64,000 nucleotides of DNA from Phaeobacter gallaeciensis (lineage in GTDB: Bacteria; Pseudomonadota; Alphaproteobacteria; Rhodobacterales; Rhodobacteraceae). Below the pieces are notes generated by a model. It did no database searches and had not been told where the DNA came from. It saw only the letters and a list, made by a program, of their open reading frames with translations. The position numbers and the translations under genes were made by a program. How positions within the stretch are numbered: position 1 is the first letter of the stretch; every line of letters begins with the position of its first letter. Of the stretch, positions 47,875 through 57,547 are shown piece after piece. The stretch covers positions 3,634,001-3,698,000 of the forward strand of contig NZ_CP015124.1 of assembly GCF_001678945.1 (NCBI RefSeq), given 5' to 3'.

Positions 47875-48195
47875 TCAAGCCGCCATCTGCCACAGGATGT
47901 CTTCGTGGCGCATGTCGATGCTGCCGGGCTCAATCGCCTCCATCAGCGCCGCGGCAAAGGGTTGCTTGGGAAAGGCCTCTGCCGCCGCCATGGCCGCCGC
48001 GTGATCGCGCCAGACCACGTGATCGCTCCAGCGGCCATCGGCGCCACAGCTGAGACGGCGGAACATGAACCCCGGCTGCGCCCGCACGAAGGCTTCGCTT
48101 TGCCGGCTGATCTCGACAAAGGCCGCCGGGGTGATTCCGTTCGCCAGGGTGAAGGTAACGATCTCGGCAACCGGAGTGGTCTGAGTGTCTGTCAT
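47875..48195 (-). CDS. Small ABM-superfamily-like protein
   Basis: A 106-residue protein with a ferredoxin-like dimeric alpha/beta-barrel pattern: VAEIVTFTLANG, FVEISRQSEAFVRAQPGFMFRRLS and WRDHAAAMAAAEAFPKQP, suggestive of antibiotic biosynthesis monooxygenase or similar proteins. It is cotranscribed with the WYL regulator and is probably the regulator's target. Function not known. Confidence 0.72.
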   Translation of the reverse strand: MTDTQTTPVAEIVTFTLANGITPAAFVEISRQSEAFVRAQPGFMFRRLSCGADGRWSDHVVWRDHAAAMAAAEAFPKQPFAAALMEAIEPGSIDMRHEDILWQMAA

Positions 48196-48240
48196 ATCGG
48201 TGTCTCCTTATTGATGTGACAGGCTGGACCTAGCAGGGAG

Positions 48241-48264
48241 CAACTGACATAAACCTGTCAGTTG
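48241..48264. promoter_or_regulatory. Palindromic operator candidate for the WYL regulator
   Basis: Perfect inverted repeat CAACTGACA-TAAACC-TGTCAGTTG, 9 bp per arm with a 6-base spacer, 46 bases upstream of the ABM-like ATG and in the divergent region before tatA. Local autoregulation by the YafY-type protein is the simplest reading. Confidence 0.55.
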
Positions 48265-48416
48265 TGTTTGAGCGGATGCGGATTTCAGTGATTTTTGCCC
48301 TGCCTGAGCCCCCCGACAGCCTGCCAGATCTATCCGGCAGCGCGGCGCGTCCGTAAAAATGGGGATGACAGACAAAACCGGTGCGGATGGGCACCGGATA
48401 AGAAGGAGACACTCAC

Positions 48417-48632
48417 ATGCTTAACAATATCGGCCTTCCCGGCATTCTGCTGATCGCCGTCGTGGTTCTGGTCCTGTTCGGCCGCGGCAAGATTTCTTCG
48501 CTGATGGGCGAAGTCGGCAAGGGCATCACCGCCTTCAAGAAAGGCGTGAAAGACAGCACCGAGGAACTGGAGCAGGACGCTGCTACCGAGGCCAAGGACA
48601 TCACCCCCGAGACCGAAAAAGACAAGGCGTAA
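48417..48632 (+). CDS. tatA: Sec-independent protein translocase subunit TatA
   Basis: A 71-residue subunit that multimerises into the protein-conducting element of twin-arginine export. An N-terminal membrane helix ([20 protein letters not shown]) is followed by the amphipathic helix with [22 protein letters not shown] and an acidic tail. Start at the ATG with AGAAGGAG upstream. First gene of tatABC. The CoxL-type molybdoenzyme of this window is probably cytoplasmic and not a Tat substrate. Confidence 0.94.
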   Translation: MLNNIGLPGILLIAVVVLVLFGRGKISSLMGEVGKGITAFKKGVKDSTEELEQDAATEAKDITPETEKDKA

Positions 48633-48638
48633 ACCGCC

Positions 48639-49112
48639 ATGTTCGATCTTGGGTGGACCGAACTCATGGTGGTCGGGATCGTGGCGCTGATCGTGGTCGG
48701 CCCCAAGGATCTGCCCGTGCTGTTCCGCAATGTCGGACGTTTCGTGGGCAAGGCCAAGGGCATGGCCCGTGAATTCAGCCGCGCGATGAATGACGCCGCC
48801 GATGAGGCGGGCGTCAAGGACATGGCGCAGGGGCTGAAGGCGGCGACCAACCCGGTCGGCTCGGCGATGGACGGAGTCAAAGAGGCGGCGCAGGATATGG
48901 CCAAATCGATTGACCCGACCAAATTCGATCCGGACAGCGAAACCGGAAAGCTGGCCGCCGAACGCGCCGCCGATGCCAAGAAGATCCAGGAGGCCACCGC
49001 CCGCGCCGCATCTGACCGCCAGGCTCGTGAGGCCGAAGAGGCCGCAGCGGCAGCAGAGGCGGCCAAGGCAGGTGCCGGGGAGCCGGATCAAGACAAAGAG
49101 ACCAAATCATGA
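48639..49112 (+). CDS. tatB: Sec-independent protein translocase subunit TatB
   Basis: A 157-residue subunit of the receptor complex with TatC. N-terminal [30 protein letters not shown] with the family Glu and Gly-Pro hinge, then an amphipathic helix and a long Ala/Glu-rich C-terminal tail with coiled-coil character. Overlaps the tatC start (ATGA) and follows tatA by 6 bases. Confidence 0.94.
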   Translation: MFDLGWTELMVVGIVALIVVGPKDLPVLFRNVGRFVGKAKGMAREFSRAMNDAADEAGVKDMAQGLKAATNPVGSAMDGVKEAAQDMAKSIDPTKFDPDSETGKLAAERAADAKKIQEATARAASDRQAREAEEAAAAAEAAKAGAGEPDQDKETKS

Positions 49113-50032
49113 GTCAAACGGATGATATCGAGGACTCCACGGCGCCGCTGATCGAGCATCTGGCAGAGCTGCGCACCCGCCTGATCCGGGCGGTGGGGGC
49201 CTTTATCGTCGGGATCGTTCTGGCCTTTACAGTGGCTGAGCCGATCCTGCAGTTCCTGCTGGGGCCGATCGAGGCCACCCTGCGCGAGCTGGGCGACCCG
49301 TCGCCGACGCTGCAATATACCAGCCCACAGGAATACCTGTTCACGCTGTTCCGGATCTCGATGGTTTTCGGCTTTGCGCTGTCGTTCCCGGTGATCGGTT
49401 TCCAATTGTGGCGGTTCGTGGCACCCGGCCTTTACAAGACCGAGAAGAACGCTTTTTTGCCGTTCCTGATCGCGGCGCCGGTGATGTTCCTTCTGGGCGC
49501 ATCTTTTGCGCATTTCGTCGTCACCCCGCTGGCGATGGCCTTTTTCCTTGGCTTTGCGGATGTGTCGTCGATCTTTGCCAACTTGCTCTCAGGTGCGGTT
49601 GACGAGCTGCCGACGGATGCTGCGGTGGTGCCGGAAACGGCTGATGGCGTGCGCATCACCTTCTTTGGTAAGGTGAACGAGTCGCTGGACATCACGCTGA
49701 AGTTCATCATGGCCTTTGGCCTGTGTTTCCAGCTGCCGGTGCTGCTGACCCTGATGGGCAAGGCCGGACTGGTCAGCGCCGAAGGTCTGGGATCGGTGCG
49801 CAAATACGCGGTTGTGGCCATTCTGGTGCTGGCCGCGCTGGTGACGCCGCCGGATGTGATCACCCAGCTGATCCTGTTCACGGTTGTCTACGGGCTTTAC
49901 GAGATTTCGATCTTCCTGGTGAGCCGGGTCGAGAAGAAACGCGAAGAGCAGCTGCGCGAAGAAGGCTATTACGATGACGAGGATGAAGAGGATCCTCTGA
50001 TGGCCGAGTTCGACGAAGACGACGACAAGTGA
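49109..50032 (+). CDS. tatC: Sec-independent protein translocase subunit TatC
   Basis: A 307-residue receptor with six membrane helices that binds the twin-arginine signal. The N-terminal [15 protein letters not shown] motif, the first periplasmic loop, and [30 protein letters not shown] with PPDVITQ of the later helices are typical. The C-terminal tail is very acidic ([18 protein letters not shown]). Terminated by the hairpin at 50.05 kb. Confidence 0.95.
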   Translation: MSQTDDIEDSTAPLIEHLAELRTRLIRAVGAFIVGIVLAFTVAEPILQFLLGPIEATLRELGDPSPTLQYTSPQEYLFTLFRISMVFGFALSFPVIGFQLWRFVAPGLYKTEKNAFLPFLIAAPVMFLLGASFAHFVVTPLAMAFFLGFADVSSIFANLLSGAVDELPTDAAVVPETADGVRITFFGKVNESLDITLKFIMAFGLCFQLPVLLTLMGKAGLVSAEGLGSVRKYAVVAILVLAALVTPPDVITQLILFTVVYGLYEISIFLVSRVEKKREEQLREEGYYDDEDEEDPLMAEFDEDDDK

Positions 50033-50050
50033 TCAACTGACAGAACATGA

Positions 50051-50077
50051 AGGCGCGCTCTCCGGGGCGCGTCTTTT
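50051..50077 (+). terminator. Intrinsic terminator of tatABC
   Basis: A GC-rich stem (about 50052-50060 with 50064-50072, including G-U pairs) followed by TCTTTTTCT. Confidence 0.7.
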
Positions 50078-50130
50078 TCTATGCGCGGGTGAAATTTTGC
50101 GGATATGCTGACGCAGTGCTGCATGGGGAA

Positions 50131-50136
50131 GGGAGG
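50131..50136 (+). promoter_or_regulatory. Shine-Dalgarno deciding the TTG start of coxC
   Basis: GGGAGG at 50131-50136, five bases before TTG at 50142. Confidence 0.6.
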
Positions 50137-50141
50137 CCCTT

Positions 50142-51293
50142 TTGCTCGACTACAGTCATAACAGCCTGTTTGTTCTGGCATCTTTGGCCATTGCCCTGAT
50201 CGCGGGGTTTTCCGGCCTGTCGCTGACGCAGGGCGCCTCGCAGATGTCGGCGCCGGTGCGCAAAATCGTGGTCTCGGCGGCGTCGGTGATCCTGGGCAGC
50301 GGCATCTGGTCGATGCATTTCGTGGCCATGCTGGGGCTGGAGCTTCCGGTGGCCTATTACTTCGATCCGCTGGTGACACTGATTTCGGCCCTGACGGCGA
50401 TCCTGTTCATGGGGCTGGCGCTGCTGATCGTGCATTTCGGCACCCGGACACGAGGCAAGATCATGCTGGCCGGGGTCATCATGGGCAGCGGCATCGCGGC
50501 GATGCATTACATCGGCATGTCGGGGATGGAACTGTGCGTGCCAAGCTATACCCCGGCGCAGATCGCCATGGCTTTTGCCGCCTCCATCGCGCTCAGTATG
50601 GCGTCGTTTCAGGTCTCCTATGGCCACCGCAGCGCCCGCAATATCGTTCTGGGCACCTTTGGCTTTGGCATCGCCGTTTTTGCCGTGCATTTCATCGCCA
50701 TGGCGGGCACGGGTTTCACCCAGTCTGCCGAATACACCACCTTTGTACCGCCGATGAGCCGGGGCGTGCTGGCCTTTGGGGTCACCCTGTCGGCCTTTGT
50801 GCTCTCGGGCAGTTTCCTGCTCAGCGGCGCCACCTTTGCCACCCGGCTGAGCGGGGAGGGAACGGCACAGACCGGGCAGGCTGACGTGCAGCCGCCTGTG
50901 GCTGAAGAAATCGATCCGGCGGCGACCGGGCCAGAAGCGGAGGTCGCCGAGATCTCGCAGGAGGCGCGTATACCTTATGAATCCGATGCGCGCACCCATT
51001 TCATCAGCCCGGACAGCGTGTCGGCCATCCGCGCCGAAGGTCACTACACCGTGCTCTACAGCGGCGAGGCGAAGCTATTCTGTCCCTGGTCAATCTCAGA
51101 GGCCGAGACCCGCACCGCCACCGGCAGTTTCATCCGCACCCACCGCAGCTATCTGGTGAATCTGGCGCATGTCACCAGTTTCGAGCGCAAGAAGGACAAT
51201 GGCGTGTGTTACTTCGATGAAACCCCTGCGCTGCCCAAGGTGCCTGTCAGCCGCTCCCGCCTGAGCGAGGTGCGGGCAAAGCTGGGCATGTAG
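50142..51293 (+). CDS. coxC: MHYT-LytTR regulator of CO dehydrogenase
   Basis: A 383-residue membrane-bound regulator. Seven or so N-terminal helices contain three MHYT-type motifs (MHFVAM at 58, MHYIGM at 121, VHFIAM at 182) thought to bind copper or sense diatomic gases. A linker rich in Glu/Ala/Pro joins to a C-terminal LytTR DNA-binding domain (about 275-383, with HRSYLVNLAHV). This is the CoxC/CoxH layout known from Oligotropha. The TTG start has GGGAGG five bases upstream and fits the N-terminus. It stands just upstream of coxMSL, 392 bases away. Confidence 0.88.
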   Translation: MLDYSHNSLFVLASLAIALIAGFSGLSLTQGASQMSAPVRKIVVSAASVILGSGIWSMHFVAMLGLELPVAYYFDPLVTLISALTAILFMGLALLIVHFGTRTRGKIMLAGVIMGSGIAAMHYIGMSGMELCVPSYTPAQIAMAFAASIALSMASFQVSYGHRSARNIVLGTFGFGIAVFAVHFIAMAGTGFTQSAEYTTFVPPMSRGVLAFGVTLSAFVLSGSFLLSGATFATRLSGEGTAQTGQADVQPPVAEEIDPAATGPEAEVAEISQEARIPYESDARTHFISPDSVSAIRAEGHYTVLYSGEAKLFCPWSISEAETRTATGSFIRTHRSYLVNLAHVTSFERKKDNGVCYFDETPALPKVPVSRSRLSEVRAKLGM

Positions 51294-51685
51294 CGGAGGG
51301 CAGGGCAGGGCGCCTGCGGTTCTGCCTGCATCCTCCAGCCCCCTCCAATCCCCGGACGGGTCTGACGGCTTTTAAGTGGCCGACTTTTGGGCCCGGAACC
51401 ATTGGGCGTCACAGCGCAGCCCAACACCTCCCTATCTGACACTCCCGAATGGGCCGTGACGGGGCTCTGCTCATTGTGCCGGACATCTGCGATTTGCCGC
51501 CGCGACTCGTGCTGCATGTTCTGGTTGTGCCTGGCGGCGAAACTCCCTGTCTGACGGAGCTTTCGCAACTCGTGCAGCCCATTCGCATTTCGTGAACGCA
51601 ACCTCGGCGGTCGTTCCCGCAGCCTCGCCCCGGGGCGGCAGCGGCGCCTTTACTATCCGCAATCCGGAATTCAGGGAGGAAACGG
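51294..51685 (+). promoter_or_regulatory. cox upstream control region
   Basis: No gene in this 392-base gap. It contains three GCRNYTCGTG repeats at 51502, 51565 and 51585, a 12-base palindrome CGCCCCGGGGCG (51626-51637) and a TACTAT -10-like hexamer (51651-51656) without a good -35, which is the pattern of an activated promoter. A strong SD (AGGGAGGAAACGG) precedes coxM. Confidence 0.5.
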
Positions 51686-52540
51686 ATGATACCTTCAGAG
51701 TTTGAATACCACCGGCCCGGCAGTATCGACGCGGCCCTGGCGGTATTGCAGGAACACGGCGACGATGCCCGTGTCATGGCAGGCGGGCACAGCCTGATCC
51801 CGATGATGAAACTGCGCATGGCGGATGTGCCGCATCTGATCGACCTGCAATCCATCGCCGAGCTGAAAGGCATCGCGGTGGATGGTGGAACCGTAACAAT
51901 CGGAGCAATGACCACCCAGCACGAGCTGATCACCAATGATGATCTGGTTAGAGCAGCCCCGATCATGCGGGAGGCGGCCCTGCTGATCGCCGATCCCCAA
52001 GTGCGCTATGTGGGTACCATCGGCGGCAATGTGGCCAATGGCGATCCCGGCAACGACATGCCGGGGCTGATGCAGTGCCTAGATGCCACCTTCACCCTGC
52101 AGGGGCCGGATGGCACCCGCGAGGTACAGGCGCGTGACTTCTATGAGGCGGCCTATATGACCGACCGCGAGGATGACGAGATCCTGACCGAGATCTCCTT
52201 TGCCGTGCCAAAGGGCGGGCAGGCCTATGAAAAGCAAAAGCGAAAGATCGGCGACTACGCCACGGCAGCGGCGGCTGTGATCCTGGACAAGGTGGACGGC
52301 AAGGTCGCCTCCGCTTCGATTGCAATGACCAACCTCAGCGACACGCCGGTTTTTTCGGCGGATGCGGCGGCGGCCCTGGTGGGCACCGATTGCGGCGCTG
52401 ATGCCATGGCAGATGCAGTCACGGCCATGCTGGGCGACATCGACCCGACCGAGGACAACCGCGGACCGGTCGAGTTCAAGAAACACGTGGCTGGCGTCAT
52501 CCTGCGCCGGGCCATCGAACGCGCCTGGTCGCGGGCCTGA
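51686..52540 (+). CDS. coxM: CO dehydrogenase medium subunit (FAD)
   Basis: A 284-residue flavoprotein of the aerobic CO dehydrogenase. The FAD-binding PCMH domain is shown by the [14 protein letters not shown] motif (AGGxS type, about residues 32-45) and [17 protein letters not shown] (about 111-127). It accepts electrons from the Fe-S subunit. First gene of the cox operon, with an excellent SD; coxS follows 11 bases later. Confidence 0.95.
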   Translation: MIPSEFEYHRPGSIDAALAVLQEHGDDARVMAGGHSLIPMMKLRMADVPHLIDLQSIAELKGIAVDGGTVTIGAMTTQHELITNDDLVRAAPIMREAALLIADPQVRYVGTIGGNVANGDPGNDMPGLMQCLDATFTLQGPDGTREVQARDFYEAAYMTDREDDEILTEISFAVPKGGQAYEKQKRKIGDYATAAAAVILDKVDGKVASASIAMTNLSDTPVFSADAAAALVGTDCGADAMADAVTAMLGDIDPTEDNRGPVEFKKHVAGVILRRAIERAWSRA

Positions 52541-52551
52541 GGGAGGACATC

Positions 52552-53043
52552 ATGGGAAAACAAATCATCACCCTGACGGTGAACGGCGAAAAGCACGAAG
52601 TCGCCGCCGAACCGCGCGAGTTGCTGGTGCACACCCTGCGCGAGACGCTGAACCTCACTGGCCCGCATGTGGGCTGTGAAACCTCGCATTGCGGTGCCTG
52701 CACCGTGGATATCGACGGCAAGTCGGTGAAATCCTGCACCATGTTCGCCGCCCAGGCAGATGGCGCCGAAATCACCACCATCGAAGGTATCGCCGCGCCC
52801 GACGGCATGCACATCCTGCAGGAAATGTTCCGCGAACATCACGGGCTTCAGTGCGGGTTCTGCACCCCCGGTATGATCACGCGGGCCTATCGCCTGCTTC
52901 AGGAGAACCCCAACCCGACCGAGGAAGAGGTTCGTTTCGGTATCGCCGGCAACCTTTGCCGCTGCACCGGCTATCAGAACATCGTCAAGTCGATCCTCGC
53001 CGCTGCGGCCGAGATCAACGCATCCAAGGAGGCCGCACAATGA
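52552..53043 (+). CDS. coxS: CO dehydrogenase small subunit (two 2Fe-2S clusters)
   Basis: A 163-residue iron-sulfur subunit. The N-terminal plant-type 2Fe-2S cluster uses Cys42, Cys47, Cys50 and Cys62 ([12 protein letters not shown]...SC). The C-terminal four-helix cluster uses Cys101 and Cys104 (CGFC) with Cys136 and Cys138 (CRC). It carries electrons from the Mo/Cu site to FAD. It overlaps coxL by 4 bases (ATGA). Confidence 0.96.
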   Translation: MGKQIITLTVNGEKHEVAAEPRELLVHTLRETLNLTGPHVGCETSHCGACTVDIDGKSVKSCTMFAAQADGAEITTIEGIAAPDGMHILQEMFREHHGLQCGFCTPGMITRAYRLLQENPNPTEEEVRFGIAGNLCRCTGYQNIVKSILAAAAEINASKEAAQ

Positions 53044-55454
53044 AGGATTTGGAGGACCGTCAGGAACGGATCGACAATCTCAAGGGCATGGGCTGCTCGC
53101 GCAAGCGGGTCGAGGATGCCCGGTTCACCCAAGGTAAGGGCAACTACGTCGATGACGTCAATCTGCCGGGCATGCTGCACGGGGATTTCGTGCGCTCGCC
53201 CTATGCGCACGCGCGGGTGAAATCGATCAATATCGATGCCGCCATGGCGCTGGATGGTGTTGTCGCGGTGCTGACCGCCAAGGACCTTGAACCGCTGGCC
53301 CTGCACTGGATGCCCACCCTTGCGGGCGACAAACAGATGGTGCTGGCCGATGGCAAGGTGCTGTTCCAGGGGCAGGAGGTCGCCTTTGTGGTGGCCAAGG
53401 ACCACTATATCGCCGCCGATGCGGTAGAGCTGGTCGAGGTGGAATACGAAGAACTTCCGGTTCTGGTGGATCCCTTCGAGGCGCTGCAATCCGATGTCGT
53501 CCTGCGCGAAGACATCAAGGATGAAAAAGAGGGCGCCCATGGCCCCCGCCGCCATCACAACCATATCTTCCTCTGGGAAGAGGGCGACAAGGAGGCCACC
53601 GAACAGGTTCTGGACGAGGCCGAAGTCGTGGCCGAGGAGATGGTCTATTACCACCGCACCCACCCGTGCCCGCTGGAGCCCTGCGGCTCGGTTGCCAGCA
53701 TGGACAAGATCAACGGCAAGCTGACGCTCTGGGGTACGTTCCAGGCGCCGCATGTGGTGCGCACCGTGGCCTCGATCCTGTCGGGTATCGAGGAACACAA
53801 CATCCGCGTGATCTCGCCCGATATTGGCGGTGGCTTCGGCAACAAGGTCGGCGTCTATCCGGGCTATGTCTGCTCTATCGTGGCGACCATCGTCACCGGC
53901 CAGCCGGTGAAGTGGATCGAGGACCGGATGGAAAACCTGATGGCCACCGCCTTTGCCCGCGACTACTGGATGAAGGGCAAGATCAGCGCCACCAAGGAGG
54001 GCAAGATCACCGGGCTGCACTGCCATGTGACCGCCGACCACGGTGCCTTCGATGCCTGCGCCGACCCGACCAAATTCCCGGCCGGCTTCTTCCACATCTG
54101 CACCGGATCTTATGACATCCCGGTCGCCTATGTGGGCGTTGACGGTGTCTATACCAACAAGGCACCGGGCGGCGTGGCCTATCGCTGCTCTTTCCGGGTA
54201 ACGGAGGCCGCCTATTTCATCGAACGCATGATCGAAGTGCTTGCGATGGAATTGAACATGGACGCAGCCGAACTGCGCCGGATCAACTTCATCAAGGCCG
54301 ATCAGTTCCCCTATCAGTCTGCGCTGGGCTGGGAATATGACTCCGGCGATTATCACACTGCCTGGGACAAGGCGCTGGCCGCTGTCGGCTATGACGATCT
54401 GCGCGCCGAGCAGGCGCAGCGGGTGGAGGACTTCAAGGCCGGAAAGACGCGCAAGCTTCTGGGCATTGGTCTGACGCATTTCACCGAGATCGTCGGCGCG
54501 GGCCCGGTGAAGAATTGCGATATCCTTGGCATGGGGATGTTTGATAGCTGCGAAATCCGCATTCACCCAACGGGCTCGGCCATCGCACGCCTTGGCACCA
54601 TCAGCCAGGGGCAGGGGCATGCGACCACCTTCGCGCAGATCCTTGCGTCTGAAATCGGTCTTTCGGCTGACAGTATCACCATCGAGGAAGGCGACACCGA
54701 TACGGCGCCCTATGGTCTGGGCACCTATGGTTCGCGCTCAACTCCGGTTGCCGGTGCGGCGACCGCCATGGCAGGGCGCAAGATCCGCGCCAAGGCTCAG
54801 ATGATCGCGGCCTACCTTCTCGAGGTGCATGACAACGATCTGGAATGGGACGTGGACCGGTTCGTGGTCAAGGGTGCACCCGAGCGCTTCAAGACCATGA
54901 AGGACATCGCCTATGCGGCCTACAATCAGGCCATCCCGGGCGTTGAGCCGGGGCTTGAGGCGGTCAGCTATTATGATCCGCCCAACATGACCTATCCCTT
55001 TGGCGCTTATATCTGCGTCATGGAGGTGGACGTTGACACCGGTGAGCATGAAATCCGCCAGTTCTACGCACTGGACGATTGCGGCACCCGGATCAACCCG
55101 ATGGTCATCGAAGGGCAGGTGCACGGTGGTTTGACAGAGGCCCTCGCCATCGCCATGGGGCAAGAGATCGCCTATGACGATATGGGCAACTGCAAGACCG
55201 GCACCTTGATGGATTTCTTCATCCCGACTGCCGTTGAGACGCCGCATTACACCACCGATCACACCGAAACCCCCAGCCCGCATCACCCGATCGGCGCCAA
55301 GGGGGTGGGCGAAAGCCCCAACGTGGGCGGTGTTCCGGCCTTCTCCAACGCGGTGCATGACGCCTTCCGTGCCTTTGGTCTTCGCCAAAGCCACATGCCC
55401 CACGATCACTGGCGGATCTGGAAGATCGCGAGCGATCTGGGCCTGCACGGATAA
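53040..55454 (+). CDS. coxL: CO dehydrogenase large subunit, form I (Mo/Cu)
   Basis: An 804-residue molybdoenzyme that oxidises CO to CO2. The diagnostic form I motif AYRCSFR is present with Cys383 (equivalent to the Cu-binding cysteine of the Oligotropha enzyme), whereas form II has AYRGAGR. Other Mo-cofactor segments are [21 protein letters not shown] and the C-terminal [13 protein letters not shown] with the catalytic Glu. Length is the family norm. The start at ATG 53040 overlaps coxS; an extended frame through coxS is not used. Aerobic CO oxidation is therefore likely. Confidence 0.97.
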   Translation: MKDLEDRQERIDNLKGMGCSRKRVEDARFTQGKGNYVDDVNLPGMLHGDFVRSPYAHARVKSINIDAAMALDGVVAVLTAKDLEPLALHWMPTLAGDKQMVLADGKVLFQGQEVAFVVAKDHYIAADAVELVEVEYEELPVLVDPFEALQSDVVLREDIKDEKEGAHGPRRHHNHIFLWEEGDKEATEQVLDEAEVVAEEMVYYHRTHPCPLEPCGSVASMDKINGKLTLWGTFQAPHVVRTVASILSGIEEHNIRVISPDIGGGFGNKVGVYPGYVCSIVATIVTGQPVKWIEDRMENLMATAFARDYWMKGKISATKEGKITGLHCHVTADHGAFDACADPTKFPAGFFHICTGSYDIPVAYVGVDGVYTNKAPGGVAYRCSFRVTEAAYFIERMIEVLAMELNMDAAELRRINFIKADQFPYQSALGWEYDSGDYHTAWDKALAAVGYDDLRAEQAQRVEDFKAGKTRKLLGIGLTHFTEIVGAGPVKNCDILGMGMFDSCEIRIHPTGSAIARLGTISQGQGHATTFAQILASEIGLSADSITIEEGDTDTAPYGLGTYGSRSTPVAGAATAMAGRKIRAKAQMIAAYLLEVHDNDLEWDVDRFVVKGAPERFKTMKDIAYAAYNQAIPGVEPGLEAVSYYDPPNMTYPFGAYICVMEVDVDTGEHEIRQFYALDDCGTRINPMVIEGQVHGGLTEALAIAMGQEIAYDDMGNCKTGTLMDFFIPTAVETPHYTTDHTETPSPHHPIGAKGVGESPNVGGVPAFSNAVHDAFRAFGLRQSHMPHDHWRIWKIASDLGLHG

Positions 55455-55463
55455 AGGGAGAAC

Positions 55464-55487
55464 GGGGGGCCGTTTCGGCGGCCCTCC
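55464..55487 (+). other. Hairpin between coxL and coxD
   Basis: A 9-bp GC-rich stem (55464-55472 with 55479-55487, one G-U pair) with loop TTTCGG and no T-tract, so more likely an mRNA-stability or attenuation element than a terminator. coxD starts 10 bases after it with no clear SD. Confidence 0.45.
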
Positions 55488-55496
55488 TATCACATC

Positions 55497-56363
55497 ATGA
55501 CATATCTCGACCTTCAGAAAGACCTGGCAGAACAAGGCTATGTCGCCTCGGATGATCTGGCGATGGCGCTGCATCTTGCGGTGACACTGGGCCGTCCGCT
55601 GCTCCTGGAAGGGGCTGCTGGTGTCGGCAAGACCGAGGTCGCCCGCGCCCTGGCCGCCGCCCGCGACACGCGCCTGATCCGGCTACAGTGCTATGAAGGG
55701 CTGGACGCGGCTCAGGCGATCTATGAGTGGAATTACCAGCGCCAGCTTCTGGCGATCCAGGCCTCCGGCAAGACAGGCAAAGAGGCCGAGGCACAGATTT
55801 TCTCTGAAGACTACCTGTTGGAGCGCCCGTTGTTGCAGGCGATCCGGCAAGACACGCCGCCGGTGCTGCTGATTGACGAAATCGACCGCGCCGATGAGGA
55901 ATTCGAGGCTTACCTTCTGGAGGTTCTCGCCGATTTCCAGATCACCGTGCCGGAGCTTGGCACCATCACGGCGAAAAGCCGCCCGCTGGTGGTTCTGACG
56001 GCAAACGGCACCCGCGATCTGTCGGACGCGCTGCGTCGGCGCTGCCTTTACGCCCATGTGGATTACCCCGATCGCAAGACGGAGCTTGCTATTCTGGACG
56101 CGCGCTGTCCGGGGCTGAGTGCTCAGCTCTCCGGGCAGATCGTTGGCTTTGTGCAGGATCTGCGCAAGGAAGATCTGGTGAAGAAACCCGGCGTGGCCGA
56201 GATGCTGGATTTCGCAGCCGCCCTTGCTGGGCTTGGCGTTGCGGACCTCACCGAAGATCCCGCCGCCCTGATGGCGGCCATGGCAACGCTCCTGAAGACC
56301 GAGGCCGACCGCGGCGCGGTTCCGGCCGAGGTCGCCCAGCGGCTGGCGGGGCGCGCCGCATGA
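55497..56363 (+). CDS. coxD: MoxR-type AAA+ ATPase, CO dehydrogenase maturation
   Basis: A 288-residue ATPase. Walker A LEGAAGVGKTE includes Lys45; Walker B LLIDEID has Asp127-Glu128; a VLTANGTRDLSDALRRRC sensor-type segment follows. In Oligotropha CoxD is needed for inserting sulfur and copper at the active site. Position after coxL and before the VWA protein gene fits exactly. No strong SD; a hairpin precedes it. Confidence 0.92.
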   Translation: MTYLDLQKDLAEQGYVASDDLAMALHLAVTLGRPLLLEGAAGVGKTEVARALAAARDTRLIRLQCYEGLDAAQAIYEWNYQRQLLAIQASGKTGKEAEAQIFSEDYLLERPLLQAIRQDTPPVLLIDEIDRADEEFEAYLLEVLADFQITVPELGTITAKSRPLVVLTANGTRDLSDALRRRCLYAHVDYPDRKTELAILDARCPGLSAQLSGQIVGFVQDLRKEDLVKKPGVAEMLDFAAALAGLGVADLTEDPAALMAAMATLLKTEADRGAVPAEVAQRLAGRAA

Positions 56364-57547
56364 GCCGGGTGACCAAATTTGCGGGCCGTGATCCCGGTCC
56401 CGGCGCGCGCGTTGCGGGCTTCATGGCGCATCTGCGTGCCCATGGCTTTGCGCTGGGCGTGGCCGAAACCGGCACCGCGCTGGCCGCCCTTGGCGCGGTA
56501 AAGGCGAGCGATCCGTCAGAGGCGCGCGCCGCCCTGCGCGCGGTTTGTGCAGGCCGCGCCGAGGATGTGGACCGCTTCGATGCGCTCTTTGACAGTTTCT
56601 GGATGGATGCAGGCCGGGTACGGCAAAAGACCGTGCCCAGCGACAAGACCAACAAGAGTGATGACATGCGCTCCTCGCGCAAGGATGCAGGCGAGACCGA
56701 GGCAGAGGGTACAGGCAAGATCCACGCCCCCGGCGGCAGTGGCGGCGGCGAGGTGGAAAGCGACGGCACCGGGCGGCTGGTCGCTTCGGATGTGAAGAAC
56801 CTGATGAAGAAGGACCTGCGCGACCTTGTGGATCCTGAAGACATCCGCAAGGCCGAAGCGGTCGCCCTGCGGCTGGGGCAGGCCCTGCGTGACAGGCGCT
56901 CCCGCAGGCGTAAGGCAGCGCGGCGGGGCTGGGCTGTGGATTTCCGCCGCACCATACGCAAGGCGGTGGCCACCGGTGGCGTGCCCCTGCGGCTGGCCCG
57001 GCGCACCCGTCCCGACCGCCCCGTGAAGATCGTTGCCCTGTGTGATGTGTCGGGATCGATGCTGGTCTATGCGCGGCCCTTTCTGGCCTTTCTGGCGGGG
57101 CTGATGCGGGCCGATGCAAATTCAGACGCCTATCTCTTTCACACCCGCCTTGTGCGCATTGCCGAGGCTTTGCGCGAAGAGGACCCGATGCGCGCGCTCA
57201 ACCGGGTGACGCTGATGGCCGAGGGCATCGGCGGCGGCAGCTGCATCGGCGGCGCGCTGGAACATTTCGCGGCGACCTATGCGCGCCGGTTCGCGAATGG
57301 ACGATCAGTGGTGATCATCCTGTCGGATGGCTACGACAGCGACCCGCCCGAACACATCGCGGCGGGGCTGGAGGCGCTGAAGCGGCGTGGTTGCCGGATC
57401 GTCTGGCTTAATCCGCTGAAGGGCTGGAAGGGCTACGAGCCGATTGCGCGCGGCATGGCGGCGGCGCTGCCGTATTTGGATCTGTTCGAGGCGGCCAACA
57501 CGCTGGAGGCACTGGCCAGCCTCGATCAAAAACTGGGGGCGATATGA
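56360..57547 (+). CDS. coxE: CoxE-type VWA-domain protein
   Basis: A 395-residue protein that pairs with the MoxR-type CoxD in CO dehydrogenase maturation. The N-terminal helical region and an acidic/basic linker (SSRKDAGETEAEGTGK and GGSGGGEVES) are followed by a VWA domain starting at about residue 222. The MIDAS motif is Asp229-x-Ser231-x-Ser233 (LCDVSGSMLVY), with SDGYDSD later. It overlaps coxD and coxF (ATGA both times). Confidence 0.93.
   Translation: MSRVTKFAGRDPGPGARVAGFMAHLRAHGFALGVAETGTALAALGAVKASDPSEARAALRAVCAGRAEDVDRFDALFDSFWMDAGRVRQKTVPSDKTNKSDDMRSSRKDAGETEAEGTGKIHAPGGSGGGEVESDGTGRLVASDVKNLMKKDLRDLVDPEDIRKAEAVALRLGQALRDRRSRRRKAARRGWAVDFRRTIRKAVATGGVPLRLARRTRPDRPVKIVALCDVSGSMLVYARPFLAFLAGLMRADANSDAYLFHTRLVRIAEALREEDPMRALNRVTLMAEGIGGGSCIGGALEHFAATYARRFANGRSVVIILSDGYDSDPPEHIAAGLEALKRRGCRIVWLNPLKGWKGYEPIARGMAAALPYLDLFEAANTLEALASLDQKLGAI

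Noticed and set aside
51409-51966. Minus-strand open frame covering the cox control region
   Set aside because: Overlaps coxM antisense; composition is Ser/Arg-rich as expected for a shadow frame, and it has no SD.
52689-53039. Upstream in-frame extension of coxL through coxS
   Set aside because: Would overlap the complete coxS gene in another frame; the ATG at 53040 with ATGA coupling gives the known N-terminus.
52974-54620. Minus-strand open frame of 548 codons over coxL
   Set aside because: Antisense to the form I CO dehydrogenase subunit.
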